Assembly: GCF_900115815.1 (NCBI RefSeq)
Contig: NZ_FOXV01000003.1
Location: 124,001-188,000 of the forward strand
DNA from: Roseivivax halotolerans
GTDB lineage: Bacteria; Pseudomonadota; Alphaproteobacteria; Rhodobacterales; Rhodobacteraceae
Reading direction: 5' to 3'
DNA: 64,000 bases
Shown: positions 1 to 10,606 of the stretch, piece by piece
Layout of the letters: each line of letters starts with the position of its first letter
How positions within the stretch are numbered: position 1 is the stretch's first letter
Notes under the pieces: generated by a model
Seen by the model: only the letters and a program-made list of their open reading frames with translations
Database searches by the model: none
What the model was told of the DNA's origin: nothing
Translations under genes and position numbers: made by a program

Positions 1-306
1 GACCGTGGCCATGACGTCGAACTGATCCTCGACACCGGCGACGGTGAAGGGCTGACGCAGGATCATCTGCAGAACCGGACGCGCGAAGTAGGCGTTCAGC
101 TCCTTGCCGTTGACGGTGACCTTGCCGGAGCCCGGCTTGATCCAGACGCGCGCCGTGGCGTCCTTCCGGCGTCCCGTGGCATAGGCCCGACCGAATTCAT
201 CACGGACAGGCTCGCGGTTGATTTCGGTCTCGGTGCCCTGAACGGCGCCGATATCGTCGGTGACCGCGTTGCCCAGTTCTTCGAGGGAATTGATTTGCTC
301 AGCCAT
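1..306 (-). CDS. rpsI: 30S ribosomal protein S9 (partial, runs off left edge)
   Basis: This is the N-terminal 102 codons of ribosomal protein S9 of the small subunit. Translating the reverse strand from the ATG at 306 gives an acidic N-terminal extension of about 40 residues, then the S9 core beginning with a [18 protein letters not shown] motif and continuing through [10 protein letters not shown]. The extension is usual for alphaproteobacterial S9. The ATG overlaps the rplM stop codon by one base (TAATG), so the two genes are translationally coupled in the conserved rplM-rpsI order. The C-terminal half, including the tail that reaches the decoding centre, lies outside the window. Confidence 0.95.
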   Translation of the reverse strand, partial: MAEQINSLEELGNAVTDDIGAVQGTETEINREPVRDEFGRAYATGRRKDATARVWIKPGSGKVTVNGKELNAYFARPVLQMILRQPFTVAGVEDQFDVMATV

Positions 307-770
307 TACTTCGCCACCCGGGTGTTCTTGGAGTTGCGCGACTTGACGTCGATCACTTCAGGCGATTGCGCCTCGTGGGGATGCTCCGCGCCCGCATAGA
401 CGCGCAGGTTGGCGAGTTGCTTGCGGCCCAGGCGGTTCGCCGGGACCATGCGCTTGACGGCCTGGAAAACCACGCGCTCGGGATGCGCGCCCTCAAGGAT
501 CTGCTCTTTCGTGCGGGACTTGATGCCGCCCGGATAGCCGGTGTGCCAGTAGAAGTTTTCCTGGCGCTTCTTGCCGGTGAGCTGGACCTTGTCCGCGTTC
601 ACGATGATCACGTTGTCGCCCATATCCATGTGCGGCGTGAAGGACGGCTTGTGCTTGCCGCGCAGGCGCTGCGCGATGATCGAGGCGAGGCGGCCGAGAA
701 CGACGCCTTCAGCGTCGATCACGATCCACTTCTTCTCGATGTCGGCCGGTTTTGCCGAGAAGGTTTTCAT
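306..770 (-). CDS. rplM: 50S ribosomal protein L13
   Basis: This 154-residue protein is an early-assembly protein of the large ribosomal subunit. The sequence opens [15 protein letters not shown], then has the L13 core with LGRLAS, a [15 protein letters not shown] segment and the C-terminal [13 protein letters not shown] motif. A GTG three codons upstream (779) is in frame, but the ATG at 770 is preferred because GGGGTGA lies at a suitable distance before it and because family members start MKTFSAKP. It is the first gene of the rplM-rpsI pair, and a promoter is visible upstream. Confidence 0.97.
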   Translation of the reverse strand: MKTFSAKPADIEKKWIVIDAEGVVLGRLASIIAQRLRGKHKPSFTPHMDMGDNVIIVNADKVQLTGKKRQENFYWHTGYPGGIKSRTKEQILEGAHPERVVFQAVKRMVPANRLGRKQLANLRVYAGAEHPHEAQSPEVIDVKSRNSKNTRVAK

Positions 771-845
771 GCGGGTCACCCCAATGTTTGCTGTCTTCGA
801 TGCCGGAGGCAGGCAAAGCCCGGTCCGGCGCGATCCGATGGGCGG

Positions 846-873
846 GTTATAAGGATCGGGAAGATACAGTCAA
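846..873 (-). promoter_or_regulatory. Candidate sigma-70 promoter of rplM-rpsI
   Basis: On the reverse strand TTGACT (873-868) is followed after 16 bases by TATAAC (851-846), about 75 bases ahead of the rplM start. Spacing and sequence fit a housekeeping promoter. It is inferred from sequence only. Confidence 0.55.
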
Positions 874-946
874 CACGCGCCTTATCGAATTAACTGAGTA
901 ATATCAGAGGCTTGAAAAATAGGTATCAATATACCCCACGCACAGC

Positions 947-2359
947 TCAGACGGCTATGCCCTCGGGCGGGTTTTCCAGAAGCCGGCGCACCCGCTCCAT
1001 CGCCGCCTCGAAGGCGACCAGCGACACCTGAGCGTTGATCGCGATTCGGATCGCGTGAGGGGCAAAGCCGTCCCGAAGCGCGAACTCGTCCGCCGCGCGC
1101 AATTGCACACCCTCTTTCTCGGCCGCTTGCGCGAAGGCCGCCGCGCGCCAGCCAGACGGTAGATGCAGCCACAAAAACGGCACGTCGTCGCGCCAGGTCA
1201 GATCGAACCGGCCGAGAATATTGGCCGCTGCCCGGATGTAGCGGTTGTATTCGGCCCGCACCGCATCGAGCACGCCCGTCATCTCCGGCTGCGCGAGAAG
1301 ATCCGTCAGAAGATCTGCCAGCGACAGGGACAGGCTGAAAAAGCCGTGATCGGCCACGCGCCGCATCTCCGCGCGCCAGGTTTGCGGCGCGACGCAAAAA
1401 CCTATCCGCAATGCCGGCGTCACCGATTTCGAGATCGACCCGACATACCAGCCAAGATCCGGCAAAAGACCCCGATAGCTTGGCCCGGAGCGCGGCGCGA
1501 GCCGGTAGCAATCGTCCTCGAGCACGTGCAGACCGCGCCGCCTTGCGACCTCCGCGATGGCTTCGCGGCGATGGTCGGGCGTGCGTATCCCCGTCGGGTT
1601 ATGGATCTCGGGCGAGGTGCAAAGAAGCTGCGCCGAATGTCGCCGCGCCAGGTCGTCGAGCGCCTCGGGACTGATCCCCTCGCCGTCCATCGGCACCGCG
1701 ATGACCTCGGCACGCAGAAGTTCGGCGGCACGCCGGAAGCCGGGATAGGAGAGTTCCTCGACCAGCACGACCGGCTTCGCGCCGCGCAGGACGGTCTGCA
1801 TGACAATGCCGATCCCGTTCTGCCCGCCATGGGAAAAGACCAGGTCATCCTCCGAGACGGGTCCGAGCGGCGTGTCCGAGATATGCTCGAGGATCGCTTC
1901 GCGCGCAGGCCGGAAAGCCGCGCGGGACGGATAATTCAAGAGCCGCAGCGCGGGCTGATCGCCAAGCCGCGCGAAGGACGCGCGGATCATGTCGACCTGA
2001 CCGCAATCGGGCAGCTTCGGCGACACGAAGCTGACGAAGGCGCTTTCCGGCTCGGTTTCTTCGGTCGCAGGCCAGGGCGGATCGGGCATGAGCTTGGGCC
2101 GAACGGGCCGCGCCCCGTTCACGAACGTGCCTCGCCCCACCTCGGCCCGCGCAGCGCCGCTATCGGTCAGGATCGTGTAGGCCCGCGCGACCGTGCCGGG
2201 CGTGATGCCGAGATCGTAGGCGAGATCGCGTACCGGCGGCAGCTTGTCGCCCGGCGCGAGACGGCCTGCCTCGATCGCAGAGCGAACGGCATCTGCGAGG
2301 CGGCGGTATTTCGGCCCTCCATCTCCGATCCCGGCATAGGCGGACAATATTGTATCCAT
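947..2359 (-). CDS. MocR/PdxR-type regulator: GntR winged helix fused to a class I aminotransferase-like domain
   Basis: This 470-residue protein has a GntR-type winged helix (about residues 15-85, with KLPPVRDLAYDLGI and TPGTVARAYTIL) followed by a fold-type I aminotransferase domain containing HNPTG and the PLP-lysine segment GSISKSVTPALRIGF. MocR-family proteins bind PLP but act mainly as transcription regulators. The ATG at 2359 is chosen because MDTILSAY resembles family starts and GAGGGA lies upstream; an in-frame ATG at 2380 is the alternative. It is divergent from a DUF1127 gene, with an operator cluster between them that it probably binds, so autoregulation is likely. The effector is unknown. 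Confidence 0.85.
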   Translation of the reverse strand: MDTILSAYAGIGDGGPKYRRLADAVRSAIEAGRLAPGDKLPPVRDLAYDLGITPGTVARAYTILTDSGAARAEVGRGTFVNGARPVRPKLMPDPPWPATEETEPESAFVSFVSPKLPDCGQVDMIRASFARLGDQPALRLLNYPSRAAFRPAREAILEHISDTPLGPVSEDDLVFSHGGQNGIGIVMQTVLRGAKPVVLVEELSYPGFRRAAELLRAEVIAVPMDGEGISPEALDDLARRHSAQLLCTSPEIHNPTGIRTPDHRREAIAEVARRRGLHVLEDDCYRLAPRSGPSYRGLLPDLGWYVGSISKSVTPALRIGFCVAPQTWRAEMRRVADHGFFSLSLSLADLLTDLLAQPEMTGVLDAVRAEYNRYIRAAANILGRFDLTWRDDVPFLWLHLPSGWRAAAFAQAAEKEGVQLRAADEFALRDGFAPHAIRIAINAQVSLVAFEAAMERVRRLLENPPEGIAV

Positions 2360-2440
2360 GACAATGTTTCCCTCGACCATACCCAGACCCTATTGTACCA
2401 CTTAATGCATGGCAATAGCGCCATATTGTATCAATACAAT
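2344..2440. promoter_or_regulatory. ATTGTA operator cluster between the MocR regulator and DUF1127 gene
   Basis: The divergent intergenic region holds repeated ATTGTA half-sites. They form a perfect palindrome ACAAT-ATTGT at 2344-2353, half-sites at 2361-2365 (ACAAT) and 2392-2397 (ATTGTA), and a 7-2-7 inverted repeat ATTGTAT-CA-ATACAAT at 2425-2440. Several copies of one word between a regulator and its divergent neighbour is what an autoregulatory operator looks like. Binding by the MocR protein is inferred. Confidence 0.7.
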
Positions 2441-2470
2441 CGGACGACGCATTTTCGAAGGAGATATCCC

Positions 2471-2701
2471 ATGTCCGCCGCAGCACCTCACTCCGCCTCT
2501 CTCGCCATCCTAGCCGAAGCGCCGCGTCTTGCGCTGCCGGCGGTTGTCGCGCTCAAGGTGGCGGTGGTGCTGACCGTGTGGACCGAGCGCGCGCGCACGC
2601 GAAAGCACCTCTCGCGGCTCGACCCTCATCTTCTTCGCGACATCGGGATTGACACGCGCGCGGCGCGCCGCGAGGCCGCCCGCCCCTTCTGGCAAGGCTG
2701 A
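2471..2701 (+). CDS. DUF1127 small protein
   Basis: This 76-residue protein ends in a DUF1127 motif (HLSRLDPHLLRDIGID), an arginine-rich helical domain found in many small alphaproteobacterial proteins, some of which are linked to RNA metabolism and phosphate or stress responses. The N-terminal half has a hydrophobic stretch (ALPAVVALKVAVVLTVW) that could be a membrane-associated helix. The ATG is preceded by AAGGAGATATCCC. It is divergent from the MocR regulator, which probably controls it, and is followed by a strong terminator, so it is a single-gene transcript. Its precise role is unknown. Confidence 0.85.
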   Translation: MSAAAPHSASLAILAEAPRLALPAVVALKVAVVLTVWTERARTRKHLSRLDPHLLRDIGIDTRAARREAARPFWQG

Positions 2702-2756
2702 GCCCTGCCTCGGCCCGGCCTTTTGCAAATCCCTGAGGGGCCGGACCTCTTCCCCT

Positions 2757-2784
2757 GGGCCGCCTTCGGGCGGCCCTTTTTTTT
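2757..2784 (+). terminator. Rho-independent terminator after the DUF1127 gene
   Basis: A perfect 8-bp stem GGGCCGCC/GGCGGCCC closed by a TTCG tetraloop is followed by eight Ts (2777-2784). This is a canonical intrinsic terminator for the gene ending at 2701. Confidence 0.92.
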
Positions 2785-2848
2785 CGCAGTATCGCTGGGC
2801 AAGCCATGCCGATCATGGCATCGTCGGAACCGCAGACCGGAGACACCG

Positions 2849-3412
2849 ATGTCCGATCCTATTTCCCTGTCCTGCAGCTGCGGCAAGACCCGCTGGCAGA
2901 TCGCTGCGGACGCGTCCGGCACCCAGCTTGCCTGCTACTGCATGGGTTGCCAAAGCTACATCCGGCACCTGAATCGATCCGAGACCTATCTCGGCCCGGA
3001 GGCCGGAACCCGATTGTACCAGACGCTGCCGCGGAATGTATCCTTCCTAGCCGGCGCGGAGAGCCTCGCCTGCCTGCGAATGACCTCGCGCGGCGCTCTG
3101 AGGTGGTATGCGTCCTGTTGCGGCACGCCGGTCGCGAACACAATCGCCACGCCCGCCCTGCCCTTCGCGGGCCTCGTTCTGCCGTGGGACGAGACGCGCC
3201 TCGGCTCGTGTCGAAACCATGTGAACACGAAGTCGGCCACAGGGCGTGTGCGCGAACGCGGTATGGCCAAGGTCGGCTGGGGTGTGATCGGACGCGGGCT
3301 CGCGGCCAGGCTGTCCGGCGACACGAAGACCCCGTTCTTCGCCAATGGCGCGCCGATCCGGACGCCCGAGATCCTCGATCGCGCGAAGCGTCAGGCCGCA
3401 GGCTGGTCATAA
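2849..3412 (+). CDS. GFA/CENP-V-like zinc-binding protein (DUF6151 type)
   Basis: This 187-residue cytoplasmic protein carries the cysteine pattern of the glutathione-dependent formaldehyde-activating (GFA) fold: CSCG at residues 9-12, CYCMGC at 29-34 and CCGTP at 90-94. These would bind structural zinc. True GFA enzymes have CxCG, CxxC and CG motifs in this order, but this protein belongs to a divergent, longer group whose substrate is not known. The ATG at 2849 is chosen because GGAGA precedes it by five bases; an upstream in-frame ATG would read through the preceding terminator. It stands alone between that terminator and purL. Confidence 0.75.
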   Translation: MSDPISLSCSCGKTRWQIAADASGTQLACYCMGCQSYIRHLNRSETYLGPEAGTRLYQTLPRNVSFLAGAESLACLRMTSRGALRWYASCCGTPVANTIATPALPFAGLVLPWDETRLGSCRNHVNTKSATGRVRERGMAKVGWGVIGRGLAARLSGDTKTPFFANGAPIRTPEILDRAKRQAAGWS

Positions 3413-3492
3413 CCGTCAAAGCGCCCCTTCACTCCGCTCAAGTCATGGCCTAAAGACCCGGCAAGCCAGACCCGAGGGGAGCGAGAGAGCCC

Positions 3493-5648
<2,156 letters not shown>

Positions 5649-5652
<4 letters not shown>

Positions 5653-6074
5653 CCGTCCTCGCGCATCTCGCGCCGACGCATCGGCATCGCGTCGATGGTG
5701 GAATAGAGTGAATCAAGCGCAAGCGGCGCAGTCTCGCGCCGTTTCACGCCGCCATCCTTGCCGACAAGGACCACGGCGAACCCCTCCGCGTCGAACTCCC
5801 GCGAGAGAGCCGAGCGCCCCTCGGGATCAGTGAAGACAATCAGATCGCGATTCCTCAACCCGGACGGATCGGCCCTGAGCCTCTCTATCTGGTCATCGAA
5901 GGCGGCATCGTCCTGCCCGCCGCCGATGACGAAGAGGAGCCTGTTTTCCCATCGCCAGCTCGAGAGCTCCGCAGGATCGGGCATGGTGCGGAACTGGTCG
6001 GACTGGGCCATGGCGGCACCTCCAAGGAGCGCGGCGATGAGGCTCGGAGCGAGCCATTTGGGCAGGCGACGCAT
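5649..6074 (-). CDS. Exported DUF4174 protein
   Basis: This 141-residue protein has a cleavable signal peptide ([17 protein letters not shown], then AMA before QSDQF) and one DUF4174 domain, a thioredoxin-like fold without catalytic cysteines. Visible landmarks are [18 protein letters not shown] and VVLVGKDGG. The function of the family is not known. The ATG at 6074 is chosen because AGGAGG lies just upstream and a signal peptide begins there. A second member of the same family lies at 51962-52417. Its stop overlaps the purL stop by four bases. Confidence 0.8.
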
Positions 6075-6193
6075 AGGGGCCCTCCTCCGGCTGATGAACT
6101 CTTGCCTGACAGATGGACCAAAAGACGGGCATGGCCACCCTGCCCCGGTCATTTCACTTGCCGAAATCGCCTTGCCGCCTGAAACTCATCGAC

Positions 6194-7153
6194 ATGACAC
6201 ATGGCTACGAGACCGGCAGGCTCGACCTGCCCTTCACCGGCATCTGCACCTTCGCAAGAAAGCCCTACGAGCCCGATTGGTCGCGGCTCGACGCCGATGC
6301 GGCGATCCTTGGGGCACCCTTCGATGCGGGCACCCAGTGGCGCGCGGGCGCGCGCTTCGGCCCGCGCGGGGTGCGCGAGGCCTCGACGCTGTTTTCCTTT
6401 GGGCATTCAGGCGCTTATGACCACGAGGACGACGTCACCTATCTTGGTCCCGACGTACAGATCGTGGATATGGGCGATGCCGACATCATCCACACGGACA
6501 CGACGCAAAGCCACGCCAATATCGAGGCGGGCGTGCGCGCGGCCCTCGGCGCGGCGGCCCTGCCGGTGGTGATCGGCGGCGATCACTCGGTCAATATCCC
6601 CATCATCCGCGCTTTCGACGATCAGGGCGACATCCATATCCTCCAGATCGACGCGCATCTCGATTTCGTGGACGAGCGACACGGCGTCCGGCACGGCCAC
6701 GGCAACCCGATGCGCCGCGCGGCCGAGCGGCCGTTCATCTCGGGTCTGACACAGGTCGGGATCCGCAATGTCTCCTCCACCGCGAGGGAAGGCTACGGCG
6801 ATGCCCGCGCGATGGGTGCCGATATCCTGTCGGTGCGGCAATGCCGCGCCATCGGTCCGCGCGCGACCGCCGCGCGAATCCCGCCGGGCGCGCGGGTCTA
6901 CATCACGCTCGACATCGACGCGTTCTGCCCCTCGATCGCGCCCGGCACGGGCACGCCGTCGCATGGCGGATTTCTCTATTACGAGGTGCTGGAGCTCTTG
7001 CAGGAGGTCGCACGCCACCACGAGGTCGTCGGCTTCGATCTCGTCGAGGTCGCGCCCGCCTACGATCCAGCCGGCGTCACCTCGATCCTGGCCGCGCAGA
7101 TCCTCATGAACGCCCTCGGATTCATCTTCCACGCACGCGCCGCCGGCGGCTGA
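6194..7153 (+). CDS. speB: Agmatinase-family ureohydrolase
   Basis: This 319-residue protein belongs to the arginase/agmatinase family, binuclear manganese enzymes that release urea from guanidino compounds. Metal-binding motifs are GGDHS (128-132), DAHLD (153-157) and LDIDAFCPS (239-247), where the two aspartates of DID are ligands; most relatives have DP where this one has CPS. The APGTGTP segment follows directly. Agmatine (giving putrescine) is the likely substrate, but guanidinobutyrate or related compounds are possible. The ATG at 6194 (MTHGYETGRL) was chosen as the start of homology; it lacks a clear ribosome-binding site, and an in-frame ATG exists at 6113. Confidence 0.8.
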   Translation: MTHGYETGRLDLPFTGICTFARKPYEPDWSRLDADAAILGAPFDAGTQWRAGARFGPRGVREASTLFSFGHSGAYDHEDDVTYLGPDVQIVDMGDADIIHTDTTQSHANIEAGVRAALGAAALPVVIGGDHSVNIPIIRAFDDQGDIHILQIDAHLDFVDERHGVRHGHGNPMRRAAERPFISGLTQVGIRNVSSTAREGYGDARAMGADILSVRQCRAIGPRATAARIPPGARVYITLDIDAFCPSIAPGTGTPSHGGFLYYEVLELLQEVARHHEVVGFDLVEVAPAYDPAGVTSILAAQILMNALGFIFHARAAGG

Positions 7154-7252
7154 CCGCGACTTCTCGCCGATCCGCATTTGAGGACTTGTCACACTTCGGC
7201 GATAGGCGTTTCAACTGACGCCAACGAAGCTCTCAGCACAAAGTCGCTTACC

Positions 7253-8401
7253 ATGCCGCAGCCCCTCGCAGGACTTGTCGTCCTCGATCTCACCCATGTC
7301 CTCGCCGGTCCCTTCGCCTCGATGACGCTTGCCGATCTCGGCGCACGGGTCATCAAGGTCGAGCGTCCGGGCACCGGCGACGACACCCGCACCTTTCCGC
7401 CCTTCAAGAGCGGCAAGAGCGCTTATTTCGCCGCGATCAACCACGGCAAGGCCTCCATCGCGCTCGATCTCAAGGCCGAGGACGACCGCGCGACATTCGA
7501 ACGGCTCGTCGCGCGCGCCGATATCATCCTCGAGAATTACCGCCCTGGCGTGATGGAAAAGCTGGGCTATGGCTGGGACGATCTTTCGTCCCGGTTTCCC
7601 CGGCTCATCTACGGCGCGGTCTCGGGTTTCGGTCATACGGGGCCGGATGCGAAACGCCCGGCTTACGATATGGTCGTGCAGGCGCGAGGCGGCGTCATGT
7701 CCATCACTGGCGAGGCCGGTCGCGAGCCGGTGCGCGTCGGTGCCTCCATCGGCGACATCGTGGCGGGGATGTATCTCGCCCAAGGCGTGCTCGCGGCGCT
7801 CTATGACCGCGAAAGAACAGGGCGCGGCCGCAAGATCGACATCTCCATGCTCGACAGTCAGCTCGCCATCCTCGAACACGCCGTGGCGATCACCTCCGTC
7901 ACGGGCAAGCCGCCCGGACCCACCGGCGCACGGCATCCGTCCATCGCTCCGTTCGAGACCTTCCATGCCTCGGACGGACTCTTCGTCATCGCGGCGGGCA
8001 ACGACAAGCTGTTCGAGAAGCTCTGTCTCGCGCTGATGCTGCCCATCGCCGACGATCCGCGCTTTGCAACCAATGCTGCCCGCTGCGAGAACGCCCGACT
8101 TCTGAAACGGCTCATCGAGGCGGTCACGCTGGAAAACACGCGCAGCTACTGGATCCAGAAGCTGACCGCTGCGGGCATCCCGAACGCGCCTATCCAGAAT
8201 ATCGACCAGGTGATGCATGACCCGCAGATCCTCGCGCGCAACATGGTGGTGGATGTCCTTGACCGGAACGGGCGCAAAGCCTTCGTCGCCGCGGGCAATC
8301 CGATCAAGATAAGCGGCGTCGAGGATCGCTCCTCGCGCGGGCCGGCCCCCGATCTCGACGGCAATAGGGGCGAGATTCTGCGTTGGCTCGACGGAGAGTA
8401 A
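7253..8401 (+). CDS. Class III (CaiB/BaiF) CoA-transferase
   Basis: This 382-residue enzyme belongs to the family that moves CoA between carboxylic acids by a covalent aspartyl intermediate. The N-terminal LVVLDLTHVLAGPFA motif binds CoA and the aspartate in GASIGDIVAG (D168) is in the position of the catalytic aspartate of formyl-CoA transferase. Length and start fit the family. The substrates cannot be read from sequence; relatives act on formyl-, carnitine-, crotonobetaine- or succinyl-CoA. It lies alone, downstream of the agmatinase gene with about 100 bases between. Confidence 0.85.
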   Translation: MPQPLAGLVVLDLTHVLAGPFASMTLADLGARVIKVERPGTGDDTRTFPPFKSGKSAYFAAINHGKASIALDLKAEDDRATFERLVARADIILENYRPGVMEKLGYGWDDLSSRFPRLIYGAVSGFGHTGPDAKRPAYDMVVQARGGVMSITGEAGREPVRVGASIGDIVAGMYLAQGVLAALYDRERTGRGRKIDISMLDSQLAILEHAVAITSVTGKPPGPTGARHPSIAPFETFHASDGLFVIAAGNDKLFEKLCLALMLPIADDPRFATNAARCENARLLKRLIEAVTLENTRSYWIQKLTAAGIPNAPIQNIDQVMHDPQILARNMVVDVLDRNGRKAFVAAGNPIKISGVEDRSSRGPAPDLDGNRGEILRWLDGE

Positions 8402-8483
8402 CGAAAGCATGTCGCTCCGCGGCTTTCCCCTGCTCTAAATATGCATATGTTGCGCCGGCGAGGACATGCGCGCAGGAGCATCC

Positions 8484-10520
8484 ATGAGCACCGATCACCT
8501 TGTCGTCTTCACCCCGTCGGGCAAACGCGGACGTTTTCCGACCGGAACGCCGGTTCTGAGCGCCGCGCGCAAACTGGGCGTGGATCTCGATTCGGTCTGC
8601 GGCGGGCGCGGCATCTGTTCCAAGTGCCAGGTGGCCCCGGCCTTCGGCGAATTCTCCAAGCACGGGGTCAGCTCGCGCGAGGACGCGCTGTCGGACTGGA
8701 ACAAGGTCGAGGCGCGCTATGACGAGAAACGCGGGCTGAAACCCGGCCGCCGTCTCGGTTGCCAGGCCGAGATCCGCGGTGACGTGGTGATCGACGTACC
8801 CGCCGAAAGCCAGGTGCACCGCCAGATCGTCCGCAAGGCCGCGAGCGCCCGCGTGATCGAGATGGACCCCGCGACCCGGCTCTACTTCGTCGAGGTCCAG
8901 GAGCCTGACATGCATGAGCCGTCAGGCGATTTCGAACGGCTCGCCGCCGCACTGAAGCGCGAATGGGGGATCGAACGGCTCGAGGCCGACCTCTCGGTGA
9001 TGGCCGGGCTGCAACCCATCCTGCGAAAGGGCAAATGGCAGGTCACGGCCGCGCTGCACCGCGATCACGGCGCCGGCGCGCACAGGCTGACCGCGCTTTT
9101 CCCCGGGCTGCACGAGACCGGCATCTACGGGCTCGCCATCGATCTCGGCTCCACCACCATCGCGGCGCATCTGACCAATCTCGATACCGGCGAGGTCGTC
9201 GCCTCCTCGGGCATCATGAACCCGCAGATCCGCTTCGGCGAAGACCTGATGAGCCGGGTCTCCTATTCGATGATGAACGAAGGCGGCGCGGACGAAATGA
9301 CCCGCGCCGTGCGTGAAGCCATCGACACGCTCGCGCTCGAGATCGCGAAGGAGGCCGGGATCGCAGCGGAGCTGATCGTCGAGACGGTCTTCGTCTGCAA
9401 TCCGGTCATGCACCACCTGCTGCTCGGGATCGACCCCGTCGAGCTCGGGCAGGCCCCCTTCGCGCTCGCCACCTCCGATGCCATGCACCTGACCGCGCGG
9501 GAGCTCGGTCTCGACGCGCTGCGGCCCACCGCGCAGATCTACGTCCTGCCTTGCATCGCCGGCCATGTCGGGGCGGATGCGGCGGCAGTCGCGTTGTCCG
9601 AAGAGCCCGGCAAGTCCGACGACCTCGTTCTCGTCGTAGACGTGGGCACCAATGCCGAGATCATTCTGGGCGACCGCAGCCGCGTTCTGGCCTGCTCCTC
9701 TCCGACGGGCCCCGCTTTCGAGGGCGCGCAGATCTCCTCGGGTCAGCGCGCGGCGGCCGGCGCGATCGAGGCGATCCGCATCGACCCCGAGACCAAGGAG
9801 CCCCGCTTCCGTGTGATCGGCTGCGATCTCTGGTCGGACGAGCCGGGCTTTCACGACGCGGTCGGCGAGAACGGCATCACCGGCATCTGCGGCTCCGGCA
9901 TCATCGAGGCGGTGGCCGAGCTTCGTATCGCGGGGCTGATGGATCCGTCAGGTCTCATCGGCTCGCCCGAGCAGACCGGAACGTCCCGCTCCGTCGCGGA
10001 CGGTCGAACCTGGCAATACATGATCTGGGACGCTTCCGAGACCGGCGGGCCCCGCATTTCCGTGACGCAGGGCGACGTGCGCGCGATCCAGCTCGCGAAA
10101 TCGGCGCTCTATGCCGGCGCGCGGCTTCTGATGGACGAGCGCGGCGTCGACAAGGTAGATCGGGTTGTGCTCGCGGGCGCGTTCGGCGCGCATATCTCGC
10201 CGAAACACGCGATGGTTCTCGGGATGATCCCGGATGTTCCGCTCGACAAGGTGACGAGCGCGGGCAACGCTGCGGGGACCGGTGCGCGCATCGCGCTGTG
10301 CAATATCAGCGCACGCGCCGAGATCGAGCGCGTCGTGCGGGAGATCACCAAGGTCGAAACCGCCATCGAGCCGCGGTTCCAAGAGCATTTCGTGGCTGCG
10401 AACGCGATACCGCACAAGACCGACCCGTTCCCCGAGCTGCGCGCGGTCGTTGACCTGCCGGAGACGGGCTTTGGTGCAAGCTCGGATCGACCCGCGGGCC
10501 GCCGGCGCCGCCGGGGCTGA
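8484..10520 (+). CDS. RamA-like corrinoid-protein reductive activator (2Fe-2S ferredoxin plus ASKHA ATPase)
   Basis: This 678-residue protein starts with a 2Fe-2S ferredoxin domain (C39, C45 and C48 in CGGRGICSKC, and C93) followed by a linker and a large DUF4445/ASKHA ATPase region with LAIDLGSTT, VVDVGTNAEI and GICGSGI. Proteins of this kind use ATP to drive low-potential reduction of inactive Co(II) cobalamin to Co(I) in corrinoid methyltransferase systems. AGGAG lies seven bases before the ATG. No corrinoid protein is adjacent, but the window also holds a pterin-dependent corrinoid methyltransferase at 41569, which suggests a role in reactivating a split methionine synthase. Confidence 0.88.
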   Translation: MSTDHLVVFTPSGKRGRFPTGTPVLSAARKLGVDLDSVCGGRGICSKCQVAPAFGEFSKHGVSSREDALSDWNKVEARYDEKRGLKPGRRLGCQAEIRGDVVIDVPAESQVHRQIVRKAASARVIEMDPATRLYFVEVQEPDMHEPSGDFERLAAALKREWGIERLEADLSVMAGLQPILRKGKWQVTAALHRDHGAGAHRLTALFPGLHETGIYGLAIDLGSTTIAAHLTNLDTGEVVASSGIMNPQIRFGEDLMSRVSYSMMNEGGADEMTRAVREAIDTLALEIAKEAGIAAELIVETVFVCNPVMHHLLLGIDPVELGQAPFALATSDAMHLTARELGLDALRPTAQIYVLPCIAGHVGADAAAVALSEEPGKSDDLVLVVDVGTNAEIILGDRSRVLACSSPTGPAFEGAQISSGQRAAAGAIEAIRIDPETKEPRFRVIGCDLWSDEPGFHDAVGENGITGICGSGIIEAVAELRIAGLMDPSGLIGSPEQTGTSRSVADGRTWQYMIWDASETGGPRISVTQGDVRAIQLAKSALYAGARLLMDERGVDKVDRVVLAGAFGAHISPKHAMVLGMIPDVPLDKVTSAGNAAGTGARIALCNISARAEIERVVREITKVETAIEPRFQEHFVAANAIPHKTDPFPELRAVVDLPETGFGASSDRPAGRRRRRG

Positions 10521-10556
10521 TTTTCCACGGCATATCAGGGCGCGGATTGGGGCAGG

Positions 10557-10603
10557 CTTGGAAAGCGCGTACGCTTTCCAAGCGATCTTCTTGTGAAGAT
10601 CGC
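10557..10603. repeat. Two tandem perfect stem-loops between convergent genes
   Basis: The first stem is 11 bp (CTTGGAAAGCG, loop CGTA, 10557-10582) and the second 9 bp (GCGATCTTC, loop TTGT, 10582-10603); they share one base. They sit between the stops of the RamA-like gene and the convergent serine hydrolase gene. There is no long T-tract, so they may act as a bidirectional transcript end or 3' protection element. This is inference. Confidence 0.75.
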
Positions 10604-10606
10604 GCC

